DNA of 64,000 nt from Hydnum rufescens UP504 (taxonomy: Eukaryota; Basidiomycota; Agaricomycetes; Cantharellales; Hydnaceae). The stretch covers positions 9,080 to 73,079 of the forward strand of contig MU128959.1 of assembly GCA_014904985.1 (NCBI GenBank), given 5' to 3'. The position numbers and the translations under genes are program-made. Positions 23,302-37,200 of the stretch are shown here, one piece after another. The first letter of the stretch is position 1, and every line of letters starts with the position of its first letter. The notes beneath the pieces are model-generated. The model saw nothing but the letters and a program-made list of their open reading frames with translations, had not been told where the DNA came from and searched no databases.

Positions 23302-26048
23302 ATGACCAGTTCTAGGATCCCTATCCACGACAGATATAGATTCATGCCTGGCTCACTCAAGGCCACAGCTGACGCCCTGGAGCCTCCCCTTACAATCGAT
23401 AAGACCAGGATTCCGCGTCCGTACAAATGTCCCTTGTGTGATCGTGCATTCTATCGACTAGAACACCAGGTATGTCTCGATTCTACGCCCTCACCTCCAC
23501 GCCCTCCACGTCGACATCCGTTTGTCTCCGCTTCCACCCTCGCTGACACATGCATGCAGACCCGCCACATCCGTACGCATACAGGCGAGAAACCCCACGC
23601 ATGCACCCACCCCGGCTGCGAAAAGCGCTTTTCTCGCTCAGATGAACTCACTCGGCATGCACGTATACACACGAATACCGTCGCCAAGCCCACTAAACGA
23701 CCGGTCACAGCCATCTTCTCCAAACGAAGCCTTAAGCGCACTTTGACCGAGGCTGACGATGAAGAGGTGAGCGACGCGTGCCTCTTCTTGTCGTAATTAG
23801 CTTCTCATCTTGAACTTATTCTAGTATCACCATGCACATTCCGCCAACCCAACACCTGCACAATCCCGCCATACTTCTCCCGAGCCACTCGCTCCTACCT
23901 CTTCACGCCGGCGGTCATCTCTCCAAGAGATTTCTTCAAGCTCTGAATCATCAACCCCGTTCCACTTCTCCTCCACTTGTCTACCTGCGACTGGTCCTTT
24001 ACCACCCCCCCCTCCCGTTACCTCAATCATCGGGAGATCTGTCTGCCCTCTCCTTGCTTGCTTCCTCTGAACTCGCAGAACTCGAGCGCGCTGAGCTGCT
24101 CGAAGAGCCGAATATGACGCCCGCTATCGCGAATTGCTCGCGATGAGCCACAATATTGCGCCACCCGGCAGCAATATCAGTAGCGGTCCCGGCAGCCCAG
24201 TGCACCGTCATCCTCTTGCCCTCTCCCAGAATCAACCCGCCTCCATTCCCTCCGACTGTCAAGCGAATCATCATCCCCAGGACCTCGCGCTTAATAATGG
24301 CCCTCTTCAGGGTCCACCGAATTGTCATCACGATGACTGTCACAAAAGCTATCGTAAGGCCCTCAAAGCTGCCCGGCTTCTCCATCAACAAGGCCACTCA
24401 GCGAACGAATCCCCCAATTCTCACCATTATTCCCACCGCCAGCATCATCCGTACATGCCGTACCGGGCCAATTACCACTCGCACCCTCGAGATGGAAAGG
24501 ATCGCGAGTCGAATAGAAGCCATGAAGACTTACGTGAATCTGGCGTTTCCCTGGGATCAAGATACAATCGCTCGGATGCCACGTCTGCAGCCGATGAAAT
24601 TGTTAAAGATCAACCTCTACGGCTGCCACCCCCGCAACCTTTGTGGTCGCCACCACCCTCAACCCATGGACTACGTCGACCACCTTCCCCTATATCGACG
24701 GACTCATCATCGTCCTCTCCATCTGCTCCGATCCCCACGCATCTCCCTTACACGCCTCCGTCAAGTTCAAATACGCACACATTTTCGAGTATGAATCCTC
24801 GGTATGGCGCTCCTTCTCTCAAGAGTCAGCCATCGACACCTTTCTGGACTCCCTCAACGAGCCCTGTGCTCGGCCCACTCCGTGGATTAAATTTGGAGTG
24901 GACCAGTAGGTCAGGAAGCCGTGCATCGAGTCCTACACTGGTCACTGGTGCATCATCTCTTGGTCCTACCTTCCCCTTCCGTCCCCCGCACTCCAGTCCC
25001 GTCAGAGAAGACGTGCATCAGACGAGAGTGCAGGGAGGGATGGGGGTGAAACCGATAAGATGGATATCGATGGTCAACAAGGTAAGCTTCATTTCTTTTG
25101 TGATGATTTAGTGCTTAATACGGTTCTCCCACGGTGTTCCCGCCAGCAGGTCCAAACAAGGATCCCCCCCGACGTGGATTCCGTGTTGCAGATATTCTTA
25201 ATGAACCGCACTTGCCGATGTACGGTGACAGGACGCTCATTCCTCCTCATCTAACCACTTCAGCACCAAGTACAGGCCTGCCCACTCCAACATCGAATGG
25301 CCCAACTTCGCACCATAATACACACGGATACCACCCTTACCCTCAATTACATCATCCTCCGCATTCGAATACTAACGGTCGTCTCCGATTGTCAGGATAC
25401 GCGACAGCGCCCGTGTCAGTTAACCACTCGCCATCTGAGAGCAGGTCGACTTCACCCATAGCATCATCATCGTCTTCTTATTATCATGGCTCGAATGCTT
25501 TCCCCTTGTCACCCTCTGCTGCTCGTCGTAGTGCACCGACATCACCGCGTCTCCTGACAAATGGGGTTCCTCCCCTTCCTGAGGGACATCATTCGTATCA
25601 TCACCCATTGCCGCCGTCGAACGTGCACTCGCACAGCCATCTCGCCCACTCCGTGCGTGTGGCATTCGGAATGACCCCTATCAATCCACAGCCTTACATC
25701 CCACCAGTTCCAAACATGGGCAACACGCTGGGGATGAACATGATCCGCGCCTCTCAGAGCGCCCCTTCCAGTCTGCCGGATTCCACCTCGCCACTCCTGG
25801 CCACAAAGGAAGATCTTCATGACTTGGAGCTCCCACCTCTCTCCGGCTTACCAGAGTGGGATCGAGCCCGAGATCGTATTCGTACCGGTGATGGAAGCAA
25901 GCACGGCAATCGTGATATCAGCGATACCAGTCCCCACCCACTAGAAATTGGAGAAGATCCGCTTGTTCATGGCCACGGAATACAGCGAATACCCGGATCT
26001 CGCGTGGACCTACCGAGTCTCTCGTCGCTGCCGACTCCTCATACTTGA
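23302..26048 (+). CDS. creA: CreA/Mig1-type carbon catabolite repressor
   Basis: Two C2H2 zinc fingers near residues 35-90 are almost those of Cre[19 protein letters not shown], joined by a 90-nt intron (23470-23559) to [19 protein letters not shown] and [18 protein letters not shown]. These proteins bind SYGGRG sites and repress genes for alternative carbon use. A second intron (23767-23824) follows, then a long Ser/Pro/His-rich region, and a third intron (25082-25149) ahead of [14 protein letters not shown] and a tail ending [12 protein letters not shown]. Start could be 23302 or the in-frame ATG at 23344. The reading frame has to change by one base at a C run near 24005-24012, at GAGCCG near 24108 (where [10 protein letters not shown] continues as [12 protein letters not shown]) and near 25008. 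I read these as assembly indels because the protein sense continues on both sides of each. Confidence 0.9.
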
Positions 26049-28232
26049 TGGCCGTGGACTACACGGATCCGGCTGGCGGTGATATTTCAAATTGCACTGG
26101 TGTTTATTTAGGATTCACCTCGTGTTTTTCTTAATCCTGCCTTGTCTCTACGCCTCCCCCCACTCTATATAAACTCTTCCAAAGTCGAGCTCAATCCGCC
26201 CCCCATGTAGCATAATACATTGCCACTTACTCGCGGTCTCGTCTCTCGTCTTGTGCCCTCTTCATTCCCTTTGTTCTTGGTATTTTTGCCCCAGGTTACC
26301 CCATACAAGCATAGATAGAGACCAGAATTCCTTAGCCCCGCTATAGACGTCCCATATGTGGTCCAATACACGTGACTTCCACCCATTCCCCCACCAAAGA
26401 CTCTAGATTGAACGACCCTCCCCGCACTGGCCTTTACTATGAATCCGTTCTTGAAGTCACCTCTCTTTCTTCAGTACTGTCTTGTGTTCCTTGTATCGAA
26501 TCCAGATGCATGTACAAGCGGTGCTTCGTATCGCTCGTGTGTGGGAGCCTCCCGAAGTGTCCGGGAGTGATTGCAAAGAGCGATGACAGAGCACATTATG
26601 CGAGCATTGTTATTCAAAAAGAATTACGGTGTTTCGTCACGGATAAACGATGAGTGAGAGCCTCGGGCGCGGCAAAGAAATTGTCTTCTTCAGTCGCTAC
26701 GGTCGCTTCTATGGAATATGAATATCCGAGTATCCCCGATCCGTTGGGGATCGGGATAGTAGCCAGAGCCACGGCCATCGTCAATAATTCTCATGTAGGG
26801 TGGATACAGAGATGTTGCTGGGAGCTTGAAGGTAACGGCAGTTGCCGGGGTGACCCCTGGAACGATTTGGGGGCGATCACCATTACAGTATTGGCGTCAT
26901 CTCATCTCAAGGCTATAGTTCAGGAACTACAGGTATTAAAAACCAATTTCGCAAAAAGCGCCGACCCCCCCAGAAGGACTGTAACGTGGCTAGTCCGCTG
27001 CTTCGGACAGTACACTAGTGATTACCTTTGGCGCTCATCACTGTAATTTTATATCTCTCCGAGCAGGGTCCTGCGTCGCTACCCTGGTGCGATCGAGAAT
27101 CATTAACTAGTTCAACGGCGGGCACGGCATGAGACAACCTAAAATGGTAGTGACACATGCTCAACTACCCTGTGGCATCGAAATGGCATGCCCCAGCCGA
27201 CATAAAAAAACCAGATGAACTTCATTAAAAGCCAGGGTGCTTGGGATATCTACTCACAGACACATGCATTAGTATAAAATAACTGTGAGTTTTATTACAC
27301 TTAGTTTGGGAGGAGGATCCTTGAGTTTTCGGCACCCATCCACCCCCCCCCCCTGATTGTTGATCATGACTATCTTTGGCAACTATAATTCGAGATAACC
27401 CTGTCTAGCACCCTTTTCACAGGGGCACAAGATTGGTGAAATTAATCCCTACAAAGCCCAAATCCAATAATGCCCACAAATAGTTACACAACGTTCGAAC
27501 GTTCCCATTCGGGGCACCCTCCGAGCGATTTATTTATGGGCTATAGGGTGTACCGAAATGGCGCCGATCGTTGCAATATATAGATATCTATCTATATATG
27601 TACTTGCCTGGTGTAGGCAGGCCGGAATGTGAAAATGACGGCAAGGCCACGATAGATGAACGATATATACGCCCTCCCAATTATTCGCTATCTTTTTCCT
27701 TTTTTTTTAAGTTCTACAATCTCTGCCCTGACTCACAACCCGAAATGAGCGAATATATCCCTCATCCACGCCGTCTTGGCGTGGTTGTGGTGCCCAACCT
27801 TCCGGGGCTACAGACCGAGTGTACGTCCCCCCTCTCAATGCATACCCCATGAAACGGTTCCGTTGATTGTCGTTGCCAGCGATGGATTCATTTCTTAATA
27901 TCTTGGCTCTTGCCTGCCACAAACTTTGACCCCAAAGCACTTCATGCACCTTTGTGCACATTTACATTCCACAACAGGACATCAATTCCTAACACTCAAG
28001 ATGCAGGCAGCCAAGCACCAAGGGTGAACCTGACAGTCTTGGGTTTAAGGGAGGTGCAACCCCCCTGACCCTCTGAATACTGATTAAGCGAACACATCAA
28101 TGCAAAGAGGTATCAAGGCTCTAGAAAATCCATAGGAAAACAACAACAACAATAGTGAGGGCAACAGCAACAGCAACAGCAGCGGAGGGTCCGGATCTGA
28201 AAATACACAATTATTAATAAGTTTTCAACTGC
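26049..28232. other. Intergenic region between creA and the ING-family gene
   Basis: About 2.2 kb with no supported gene. A plus-strand frame at 26654-27046 has no motif and no intron signals I trust. A near-perfect AT palindrome (TATATAGATATCTATCTATATA) lies near 27578-27599, and poly-C and poly-T runs lie near 27343 and 27700. CAA/CAG-rich microsatellite sequence occurs at 28140-28185, close to the end of the ING gene. Confidence 0.5.
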
Positions 28233-30183
28233 CTATGCCTCCACTTCCGCCACCAGCGCCATTCGTACTCCCTGCGCGATTTCCGTTCGACGCACCATGA
28301 GACGTCGAGTTTGAGGAACCATTAACTGCCCCCGTAGAAACACCCCACCACTAGAGTTGGCCGACGACCCGCCACCGGCGTTCCCCGACGGGGCCCAGCA
28401 CCCCCTGAACCAGCAGCGCCACCCCGTTCTTCCCCCTCCCGCCACTACCTGCCCCACGCCCCTTGGATCTTTTCCCGCCCCCTCGCCCGCCACCGCGGCC
28501 ACGGGATTTCACACCTCGTTCATCACGTTTTTGCTGACATGTATCGCAATACCACGAGCCTTTTGGCGGGGCAACAAGCGCTATACAGCTCAAATGGAAC
28601 TGCGGAACGCAAAAAATAAATAAAATGAAAATCTCCTTCAAACAGACGAACAGCCGGAGAGACTAAGGCACGCACCCATTCACGCTCGCAAGAATTATCA
28701 TCGCACGCGATCATCTCTCCAAAGCTTGTCCGATCGCAATAACAATACTTCCGATCATCCACATCACCGCCACCGTCGTCGATATCGCCGTCATCGAACT
28801 CCGCCTGGTATATCGATTTCACCATCCATCTCGCCGCCATATCCGTTCATCTCCAAGTCGTACTCATCCGGGCCAGCATTGGCAACAGTTACGCGAGTGC
28901 GATTCGCAACAACACGGGAGCTTGACTGATGACCGTTCGAATGCGAAGGGACGGAGGTACCAGGGAGGGAGAGCTGCCGTTGGCGAGAATTGCTGGGGTA
29001 GTCCAGATCTGCGGCATCAGTGCCGTCACCATTAGCGACACTTTCATTTGGATACGGGACGTTGGGAGAGCGCATCGGAATACCACCAGTAGATGGTGCG
29101 GTAGAGCCAGCATAATCGTCATCGTCAAATGTCCCACGGACCCCACCACGAGATGCAACGACGTCCAAGAGACTGGATCCATTGCGAAGTCGCGAACCAT
29201 TCGAGTCGACATCACGGCCTGGGAGACGACCGCGAGCATTGGCTTTAAGCTGGGGTGGTCTGCTATTACTATTGTTACCATTTCGAGATATAGATCGGGC
29301 AGGACCATAGCCATTGTTGATGTCGTATGTTGTAGGAGATGCCTCTTCCCCGCTGTGGGTCGAAGAAGAATGAGCGCGTGTAAATGTAGATCAGCTGAAT
29401 AGAGGAATTAAACTCACGGTTGTTTCGGCTTTGTGCGCACGGATGGAGGCAATGCTTTCTCCTTTGGCTTGGGCGGTTTCCCCACGATTCCAGGACGGAC
29501 GCTTCCGCTCTCATCGTCCAGACGCCTCTTCTTGTTGGGACTTGCAGTTGGATAGTTGTCACGTGCGTTTATTAGGTTGGGACCAGAAGCAGGCACGCGC
29601 TTGCGTCGGCCGCTGTACTCGCCGGTGACGGGTAAAAGCGAGGAGGGGCGACATGTGGATACGTAGTCGAGTGGACAGAGAGAGTCGAGGAGAAGCGCTC
29701 CATCACCGTGCTGATCTGCGTTAGGAGGACGTTGGCGTGTGCATGGGTGTGCACCAGCTGCAAACAATATGTGCCAAGCGAATGAGCCTCTTTGAAGAAG
29801 AGAGATAAGATAATTCGTACAGAGGAGCTCACCTCCTCGCACGCCTTGCCGGCAACTCTGATCTTGTCCTCTGAGCCCATCTTCAGCCGCTGAGCATCGT
29901 CAGCGATGTCGAGAATGAGTACAAGCCGCTCCGACGGAGCAACCGTATCGTTCTCCACGAGTGATGTGAGGAGCATGATCTTGCGGGTGATGGACTCGAT
30001 AGAGGCTGAGGGACACTTGCTATGAGTAACGGCCACCCAAAAGGTGAAATTACACTTACAGCGCAGGACTGCGTCGAGCTCTCTGAGATCCGAAAACGAA
30101 CGAGTGAGTTCACCGGGGAGCGAGCTGAGCGTATCGGTGTAGTCGCTGAGCAACACCTGCACTGGCCCGGACGGTTGTGCCAT
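28233..30183 (-). CDS. ING-family PHD-finger chromatin protein
   Basis: The first exon starts MAQPSGPVQVLLSDYTDTL and continues as the helical ING N-terminal domain (LPGELTRSFSDLRELDAVLR, then after an intron IESITRKIM and ERLVLILDIADDAQRLKMGSEDKI). Toward the C-terminus is a PHD finger split by an intron: YCYCDRTSFGEMIACDD and CEREW, then FHLSCIALVAPPKGSWYCDTC, giving the C4HC3 zinc ligands and the Y and SFGEM residues that bind H3K4me3. ING proteins (Yng1, Yng2 and Pho23 in yeast) recruit histone acetyltransferase or deacetylase complexes. A basic GRGGGRGGGKRSKGRG segment and Gly/Ser/Asn-rich tail follow. Frame changes are needed near 28815 and at G or C runs in the tail (28330-28450), so the exact tail is uncertain. 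It is transcribed in the same direction as the DUF427 and PRMT5 genes. Confidence 0.85.
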
Positions 30184-30302
30184 CTGTTGGTTTGCAAACT
30201 ATAAAGCTCTGTCTATAGTGTATAGGCAAATTCCGTAACTGCTCCTCTGCTCATTTTCTGCGAAAAACTACAGATATACAGAGTACATTATCGCATGGCT
30301 CT

Positions 30303-31239
30303 TCACGCCTTTACTTCCTCGCCGTCCACCACCAGACGGAAGTTGGGTCCAGGGACATAAAACGCCAAAAGATCCTTGATTTTGCCTGCTTCCTCGACAG
30401 GAGCGCGGTACGTCCACACCTGGTTTTTCAGCACCTCCCCTCCTACGGTCACGTCGTAGTACTCGGCCGCGCCCTTGTAAGGACACACAGTCTTTAGGCC
30501 CGTGAGCTCGTTGGACAGCACTTCGTCCGGCTTGATGACATCAGAGCGTTGGAGATAATAACGATTGACCAACCCGGTCTCGAAGACGATGACGGGGTGC
30601 TTGCTCTCAGCGAGCAACGCTCCTCCGTCCCCAGCAGCGTATACTTGGACGTGCCGATCCGATCTCACCACGTCCACGCGATGGTAGGGATCGGGGGCAT
30701 GCCCACCCGGGATCTGCCTCTGTGCCTCCTCATACCACGTCCCAAACGCACTCTCAGCCACTCCCACGAGGGACCCAAGGCGCGACGTTGACTCGGACGC
30801 ACCACCAGACGGATACGCATTCGGGGCCGACACATCGCTCGTCTCCTCAACGTCCCATGTCCAAGCAGCAAACGGCGCAACAACGACCTGGCGTCCCGCT
30901 CCTCCACCGAAACGAGGTCGTAAAAGACGTTGGCGAGGTTTCCCGCGCGGGGGTACTCCTTCGGCTCGCGTTTCGTGGGGCTCTTGCGGAAGAAGTGGCC
31001 CCTGCGGGCTTTGTGGCGTCGAAGGGGACGGCGTGCTTGGGGAAGGCGGCGTAGGGCGTTGACCCACCGTCTTCCCAGACAATGCTGAGGTCCCTGCTAT
31101 CGAGGGTGGGTTTGGTGGATGCGACGTCTGCGGTGGGCGATACCCAGGCTCTATACCGGCGTGGGGTTGGTTCGTGGTAGATCGTTCCTTTGTTTAGTTG
31201 CGTGGTGCGCAAACGTGGTGTCTTGCCGTATGTGGCCAT
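30303..31239 (-). CDS. DUF427 domain protein
   Basis: The protein starts MATYGKTPRLRTTQLNKG and ends FRLVVDGEEVKA. The second half has the DUF427 fold signature: SDRHVQVYAAGD, then SKHPVIVFETGLVNRYYL, then CPYKGAAEYYDVTVGG, and a FYVPGPNFRLVVDGE end. An N-terminal half of the same type (WEDGGSTPYAAFPKHAV and VAPFAAWTWDVEE) precedes it, as in fungal two-module members. Function is unknown. Three frames are used in succession: after SSARAPRNAS the sense continues as KEYPRAGNLANVFYDLVSVE and then as VVVAPFAAWTW. The switches fall at CC (about 30962) and GG (about 30887) and would be repaired by one extra C and one extra G. The start lies 89 bp from the end of PRMT5. Confidence 0.8.
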
Positions 31240-31328
31240 CGTTCGAAATGGTGCTTTTCAACTTTCTTTGTGGCTTGCAATGTTATCAGGTTATTTATGA
31301 TTTACTGTGCCATTACGTAACAGCCGAC

Positions 31329-34263
31329 CTAAAGGCCAACCCAACTACTACACCCACCCGCATTATGCAAGCTGGTCTGACCTATTTTAATCCGCGCTAG
31401 TCCATCCGAGCCCCCAACAGGGCTGGGGGATAGAGGCGAAATGGAAGGGGAGGTGGCAGATGGCCCGGAAGGGAGGAACGCCTCCGCACACCATTCGTAC
31501 CACACTTTTCGTTTGTCTGTCAGGCGCCACATGGATACCTCCAACTCTGCATTGTTCGGCAAATATATCGGGTCCTAGATGACGACAGACCGACATATGT
31601 AAAGCAAAGCGAGAGGATGGGCCAAATCACCCAGACAGACAGCTCGCTCGTCAGTAGTCGCCCGCGATCGAAAACGATGAACCCAGCCCCCACTCACTTT
31701 GAATGGAAAGAACATGGGGAACCAACTGAGCATATTTGGGGAGACGAATTCTTGGCGCTCAGGATGTATACTGAGGCCAATATCCCCGTATAAGCAGGCT
31801 TCGAAATAGCCCGCGAGACCGTGTAGGATGCCAGCATAAGGAACATGGAAAGTCAAGTGCGCCGCACGGACATTGTGCGTGTTCGTCATGGGTAGTCCTA
31901 TCCCTCGATCATCTCAATTCTCACGATGATGGGTATCCTGCGTGAGGAGAAAAGCGCTCCCACCTTGTGTGTCAACTAGGACATCAGACCGAGGATGGAT
32001 AAATCCCCAAGCTTCTTGTATACGTCCCCCACAGGGGGAGTCCGCGCTGAGAATGTTCACAGCTTGAAACATGACCACATAGGGAGTCTCGGCATGTTTG
32101 CGTTCTCGTGAGGAATTGCATACCTCGTTCCACAGCTTGGACGAAGAAAGTGGAGCGAGGTGTGCTGTGTACGAAGAGGGTATCGAAATCCCGTCCGCTA
32201 GACAGGGATAACTGGATCAAGAGAGCCAAGTAGGAGCCAGAAAAAAATAGGGCACACGTTTCAGGAACCGCATCGCCCCGTCGAGACATTCTGGGCTAAG
32301 CTCATTATCCCCGAACGACCCTAGCAATTCGCTGACAACAATGTCTGCTGGCTCTGGGAGGGTGGTTGTCCGCATATCACCGAATATGACGGACACATGG
32401 TCACCCCATTCCTCTTGTCTCTCTTGTAGCCTAAGTAAGGATCAGTAAAACAATCAACCAAAGGGCGCCAGGTAGATGACGTACGTGATATATGCATTCG
32501 GGTTCTTTTCCAAGGCGTAGATATGCCCTTTCCTGCCTGAGCGGACCATGGCGGAGAGGCATCGTGCCACAATACCGCCTCGCCCTGCTCCGGCAACACA
32601 TAAGACCCTGCAAGTGAAAAGCAATGCAGTGAGTACTAATACGAGGACTCGACGATCCGAGAGACCACGTCGATGACGATGGCGGCCGGTCCGAAAGAGC
32701 TTGGAATACCGCCTAGAGGGAGCCAAATGTCGTGAGTCGTGTGGCCAGTCAGCCACATCGAACTCACCTCCTCGTATTTGGCATATTTGACAGGATCTCG
32801 CTCAAATGTCTCGTACGTGGATGATTGTAAATTATCCATCAATGGCTATCAGGAAGCTGTCATATCAATAAGAGAAAATCATCGGACGAAGCCCGGGGAG
32901 CCAGCCTACCTGTAGTGGTGCTTGGAGAAAATCCTGATAGCCCTGAGCGAACGATTCGACGGTCCCTGGGGTTTCCAGGGCCTTGTAAAAGGGGCTGGAC
33001 TTCTCCAAGTGCCGAATATATTGGGGATAGGCTTGGGGCCCCCCTGTTGCATGTAGAGAGGCGTGAGTATTGGCTAAGATGACGGAAGGTCGATGCTAAT
33101 GGAAAGTGGATAAGATATGCAAGTGCGGTGAGATGGGATTCGAGGATCCATACCTGGGCCATGTCCTTGAGGAAGTCCTGGGTATGTTTCGTTAGGACTG
33201 GATAGCCCCGGGAATTGGGACGAATGAAGAAGCAGGGAGAAAGATGTATCGGGCTGGCTCGGCAGCCCAGCGCGAGAGGGAATGGAGGGAGGAAGGAAGA
33301 GGAGCAGTAAGATCTAGAGCTAGGATTGAGCATGAAATGTAAGTGATTGCATCTCGATTCGCATGAAGCGCCAGCGAGGCGGGAACACACACTCAAAGAT
33401 AGCCGCGAATTGTAGTCACACATGCTACGGATGGTATCCCACATTTCCCAAGTGCTATTGAGGTCAGCATCGGAAATAACGGGAGCGTGGGTGGACGCTA
33501 TGGATGAAGTAGAATTGGAGGGGTGGAATGCGTGAGGATGTAGACGCGGGGAAGGGGAAGCAAGTGAAGGGAGGGTGGGATATAGATGGGAATACGAATG
33601 GAGAGGTGGGTATACGGGCTGATGCCCGAACCTAGGAGGCAGGAATTCACGGCACGGGCATAATCTGTTACGTGAGCCCTGTTACGGGGGGGAGGGAGGA
33701 TCACAGTCTGAATTCCGAGGTAGGAGGCGTGTGCGAGCTCTTGCTTAAGCGCCTAGAGAAGCGCTTAGCTGGAGTGGTTGATATCGTGCGGTGACTACCC
33801 ACGAGCTCAGAGTCAAAGCGGACCCAGACGTCAGGTGAATCCAGTTCGAGCCAGTCCGCGGCCATTCCAGTGATGTATTCGGCCTCCTCTGTTCATCGAG
33901 GGCGAAATGGTGTCAGGTTTCACGCTCGCGGTTGTATCTGATGGGGCAGCACTCGCCAATCTTGGTGATATTGACTTCATCTCGTCTAAGGGGTCCAGAG
34001 GAGCCGGCACGCCAGGCCTCGGCGGCGCGCTGATTCTCAATATCTTTTTTAACCTCTGTTTGACCGGGCTCAGTGAGGCACATGTTCTTCCATCGTTGAG
34101 TCCAGTTCTGGTTTGTTATTGGCATTGTCACGGACTGGTAATTCTTATTTTCGATCGTGTCGTGTACAAAGTTCTGAAGGGAGGCTTTCGAGTGTGAATC
34201 TGCTGCATCCTCGGTAGGCAAGGTGGCAACATGAAGAGAGAGAGAGAAGAGCCGTGTGGCCAT
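31329..34263 (-). CDS. PRMT5: Protein arginine methyltransferase PRMT5 (Skb1/Hsl7 type)
   Basis: This intron-rich gene encodes the type II enzyme that makes symmetric dimethylarginine on histones and Sm proteins. Starting at [16 protein letters not shown] it has the N-terminal TIM-barrel part ([66 protein letters not shown]), then [20 protein letters not shown], the SAM site [17 protein letters not shown], and the double-Glu active site [15 protein letters not shown]. The C-terminal beta-barrel has [22 protein letters not shown] and [11 protein letters not shown], and ends [13 protein letters not shown]. Introns restore the frame cleanly, for example the one that joins FLK to [16 protein letters not shown] near 32200-32270. 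Nothing essential is missing. Confidence 0.95.
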
Positions 34264-37200
34264 TTTCAGGACGCGCAAAGTGCCTGCGAGCGGAATCAAA
34301 ACACAGCCGCTGCTTGCCGAATAAATCAATTCATCTAGGACAACCTTTTGCGCCGAGGTGGCCGCATGGGGTCACAGGAAGGAAAAAGAGTGAGGTAACC
34401 AGGAATAAGGAATAGCAGCCACTGAGGACTTGGTCCGAAATCGTCTTTGGTCAGGCCATCTGCATTGCGAGGTAACAATGGTCATCCGAAGAGGCGGGGC
34501 TATGCCCCCACGGTTAACGTCCAGGAGAGCTCTACGTCCCTGTGTATCATGCGGCGTCGCGATGACCTGATACTTGAATGTCAAGCCGTGACGTCAACCC
34601 CAGCAACCCATAAGCTCACTAACACTATGGTCGATTGATCCGTGACACCGGGCTGTGCAACAAATAATCCAAAATAATCCATGCCGAGACAGCGGCAGAT
34701 GTGCATTCATTTGGTACGCCGAAGAGGAGTGCCGTGCATCCCACGTGCAACAGTCCATTCATTAGGCCACAATTGATGTGGATCAATTGACTCAGGTCCA
34801 CACCAAACCCCACATCTGGGTGATGAGAAAAATCGAATACAGAAAGCACACGGGCCGGGTGTGCCCGTCGGTACCGCATAGCGAACACTGTGCCGCCCCT
34901 TTTTGCCTTGCCCTTTCCGATAGACAGCTTCACAGCGTCCAAAAAACCGAGTGACAGGCGTTCCAAAAATTCAAATGCCAAAACAATCACCCTATTTTTG
35001 CCGAGCACGGTTGTACTGATTATCCCTCCATGACACTTTCAATGTATGCGTCGGAGACGTGAAAGGCATGTGGCTGCACAAACAAGATCCTCATATAGAT
35101 TCCCGAGGGTCAAAGAAGGGATCAAACTTGATGAGGCTAGACTGCGAAAAGGCGACCACGTTCAGCAAGTCCCGACCCCTTTTCATGGACGAACTCCCGG
35201 ACCGATTACCAGCGCTCTGGGGCTAGGTGGTTTTTACATTGCGGCCCAGGTGGGAGGGATCTAGGCTAGGTTGAAAATTTTTTGGGCCGAGAGTCCCGGG
35301 AAACCGGGCTCGGTCAGTGTTCAAAATCCAAAAAAAAAACTCCCGATGGCCTGTCAAACTCAGCCATCATTCCTGAGTTGTGCTCCATGCGAGTCCCACC
35401 GTGACAGCGAATAAAACAAAGATCGGCCAGGATTCCCCGTCGGCAGTCCACTTCGATTTGCAACTGACAACTGTTATCCGGGGTCGTGCTGCCATTTTGG
35501 CGCCACATAGATAATCGCGGCGAATGACCAATTGTGGAGTGAACTAACCTAGACTAGAGTGCCTCGGGAAAGTTGGGGTCTGCGAAATCAACCACTAACG
35601 ATGGTAATACGTGTAAATCTTCCGCCGGAATCGAGGCCACAACTTATTTTCAAAGCCATCAGAGGCTGAGCTGATATGGTATTTGTGACACCTTTCTCTT
35701 AGCAGGGACTCGCTACCAATATCCTGGGTCACCTCCATCGTCATTGTCGTCAAGGAAATTTGCACACGAATTTGATGCTCATCAATACTTGGCACTCGAG
35801 GGCCACAGAGAGTATGTCCGACCCGTGGTAACGTTAGCCGCGGGGAGGGAAGACTGCGCGGTTTCTATTACTTCAGTACTCACGGACAGGGCCCTTAAGA
35901 CGTTAGAGAGGACACAAGAATGAGTCATCGAGGCGTAGGGCCACAAAGGGGAGACGACCCACGCAATCAGGGGGTGACCATTCGCGTAATAGAACCAAAA
36001 TAACACCCATTGATGAACCCAGAAATTCGAGCCATCAGTAATCAGAAAACAGAGCTGTGTAGAGCGTGATATCCGCTCCGAACCGGCAACAGCAGATCGT
36101 AAGTGAGTAAGTAATGCTGTCCTAGAGGTACCCGCCCTGCTATCCAAAGCTAAAGGGGCGCGCGCGGTTGATTCCTGGACCCAAAAGCACAGCAACCATG
36201 CTACCACATGCTCGTCGCCAATAGGTACTCCACGACGAAAATAAACCAGACAGCAAAGTCACAGCAGATCCAGAGGAGCTTTGGATTCTTTACTGAATCG
36301 ATGCCTCCACTCTTGGAATAACCACACACAACATATAGGCACCGATACCAGGGTGAGAGAAATTTCCCAGCAGGCGCAGTTTGTTCGTCTGCCGTGATTT
36401 CCTGTGGGTACACGCGCGCAGCGGGCCCCTAAATTGTCGATAGATCAGGTCACCGAAAACACTCGAGCAGCTTGCGTCGGCTGATGCCGGTCGGGTTACA
36501 TAACTGTCGATCGGAATTGACCGAAGAACCGAATGCACCGAAAATATTCACATGCAAACCGGAGTGGAGGCTCCGATTCTTGGGCGTCTATGACTCAGTT
36601 GCACTGTCACTACATGCTACAATTTTACGGTTAATTTACCCTTGGTTGCAACCAGCTCACACGCCTCTGAAAGGGGTGAATTTATAGTCTCGTAGCTTTA
36701 ACCCCCTTCGTTCTCAGCAGGATTGCAACGTAGCATCTGTGCCTCGAGCAACAGCCGCATCCCCAGGCCGCACCCATATTCCAAGCAACGGCCCACACAA
36801 GTCAATACTTATTTAGCACGCCCCAATATCCCTATTATGGAATGAGATTGCCGAACTATTTTTACGTTCCAGGGGTGGGGAGTCGGGTCCCTGATCGCGA
36901 TCGCCCGTCTCTCCTGCAATTTTGAAGAGCTTGGCCCCAGAAGGAATGCTCGTTTGAGAGAGGTGCGAAAAGGGCCTTGGACTGAGCCAGAAAGGGGTTG
37001 GGGGCTCGCTTTCAGAGGGGCACTGACAGCCACAGTGGCTGACGAGTAGCGATGTAATTCCCAGTGCGTCAAGGATACCGGATTATCAGGGATGAAATTC
37101 CCTTCCAAGGAACATGTGCAATATTTTTTTCTTTTGTTTCGTGCCAGGCCACAGCTCTCATCTTAAAACAGGCGAATAATTGCGAATTGCACGTGTGGAT

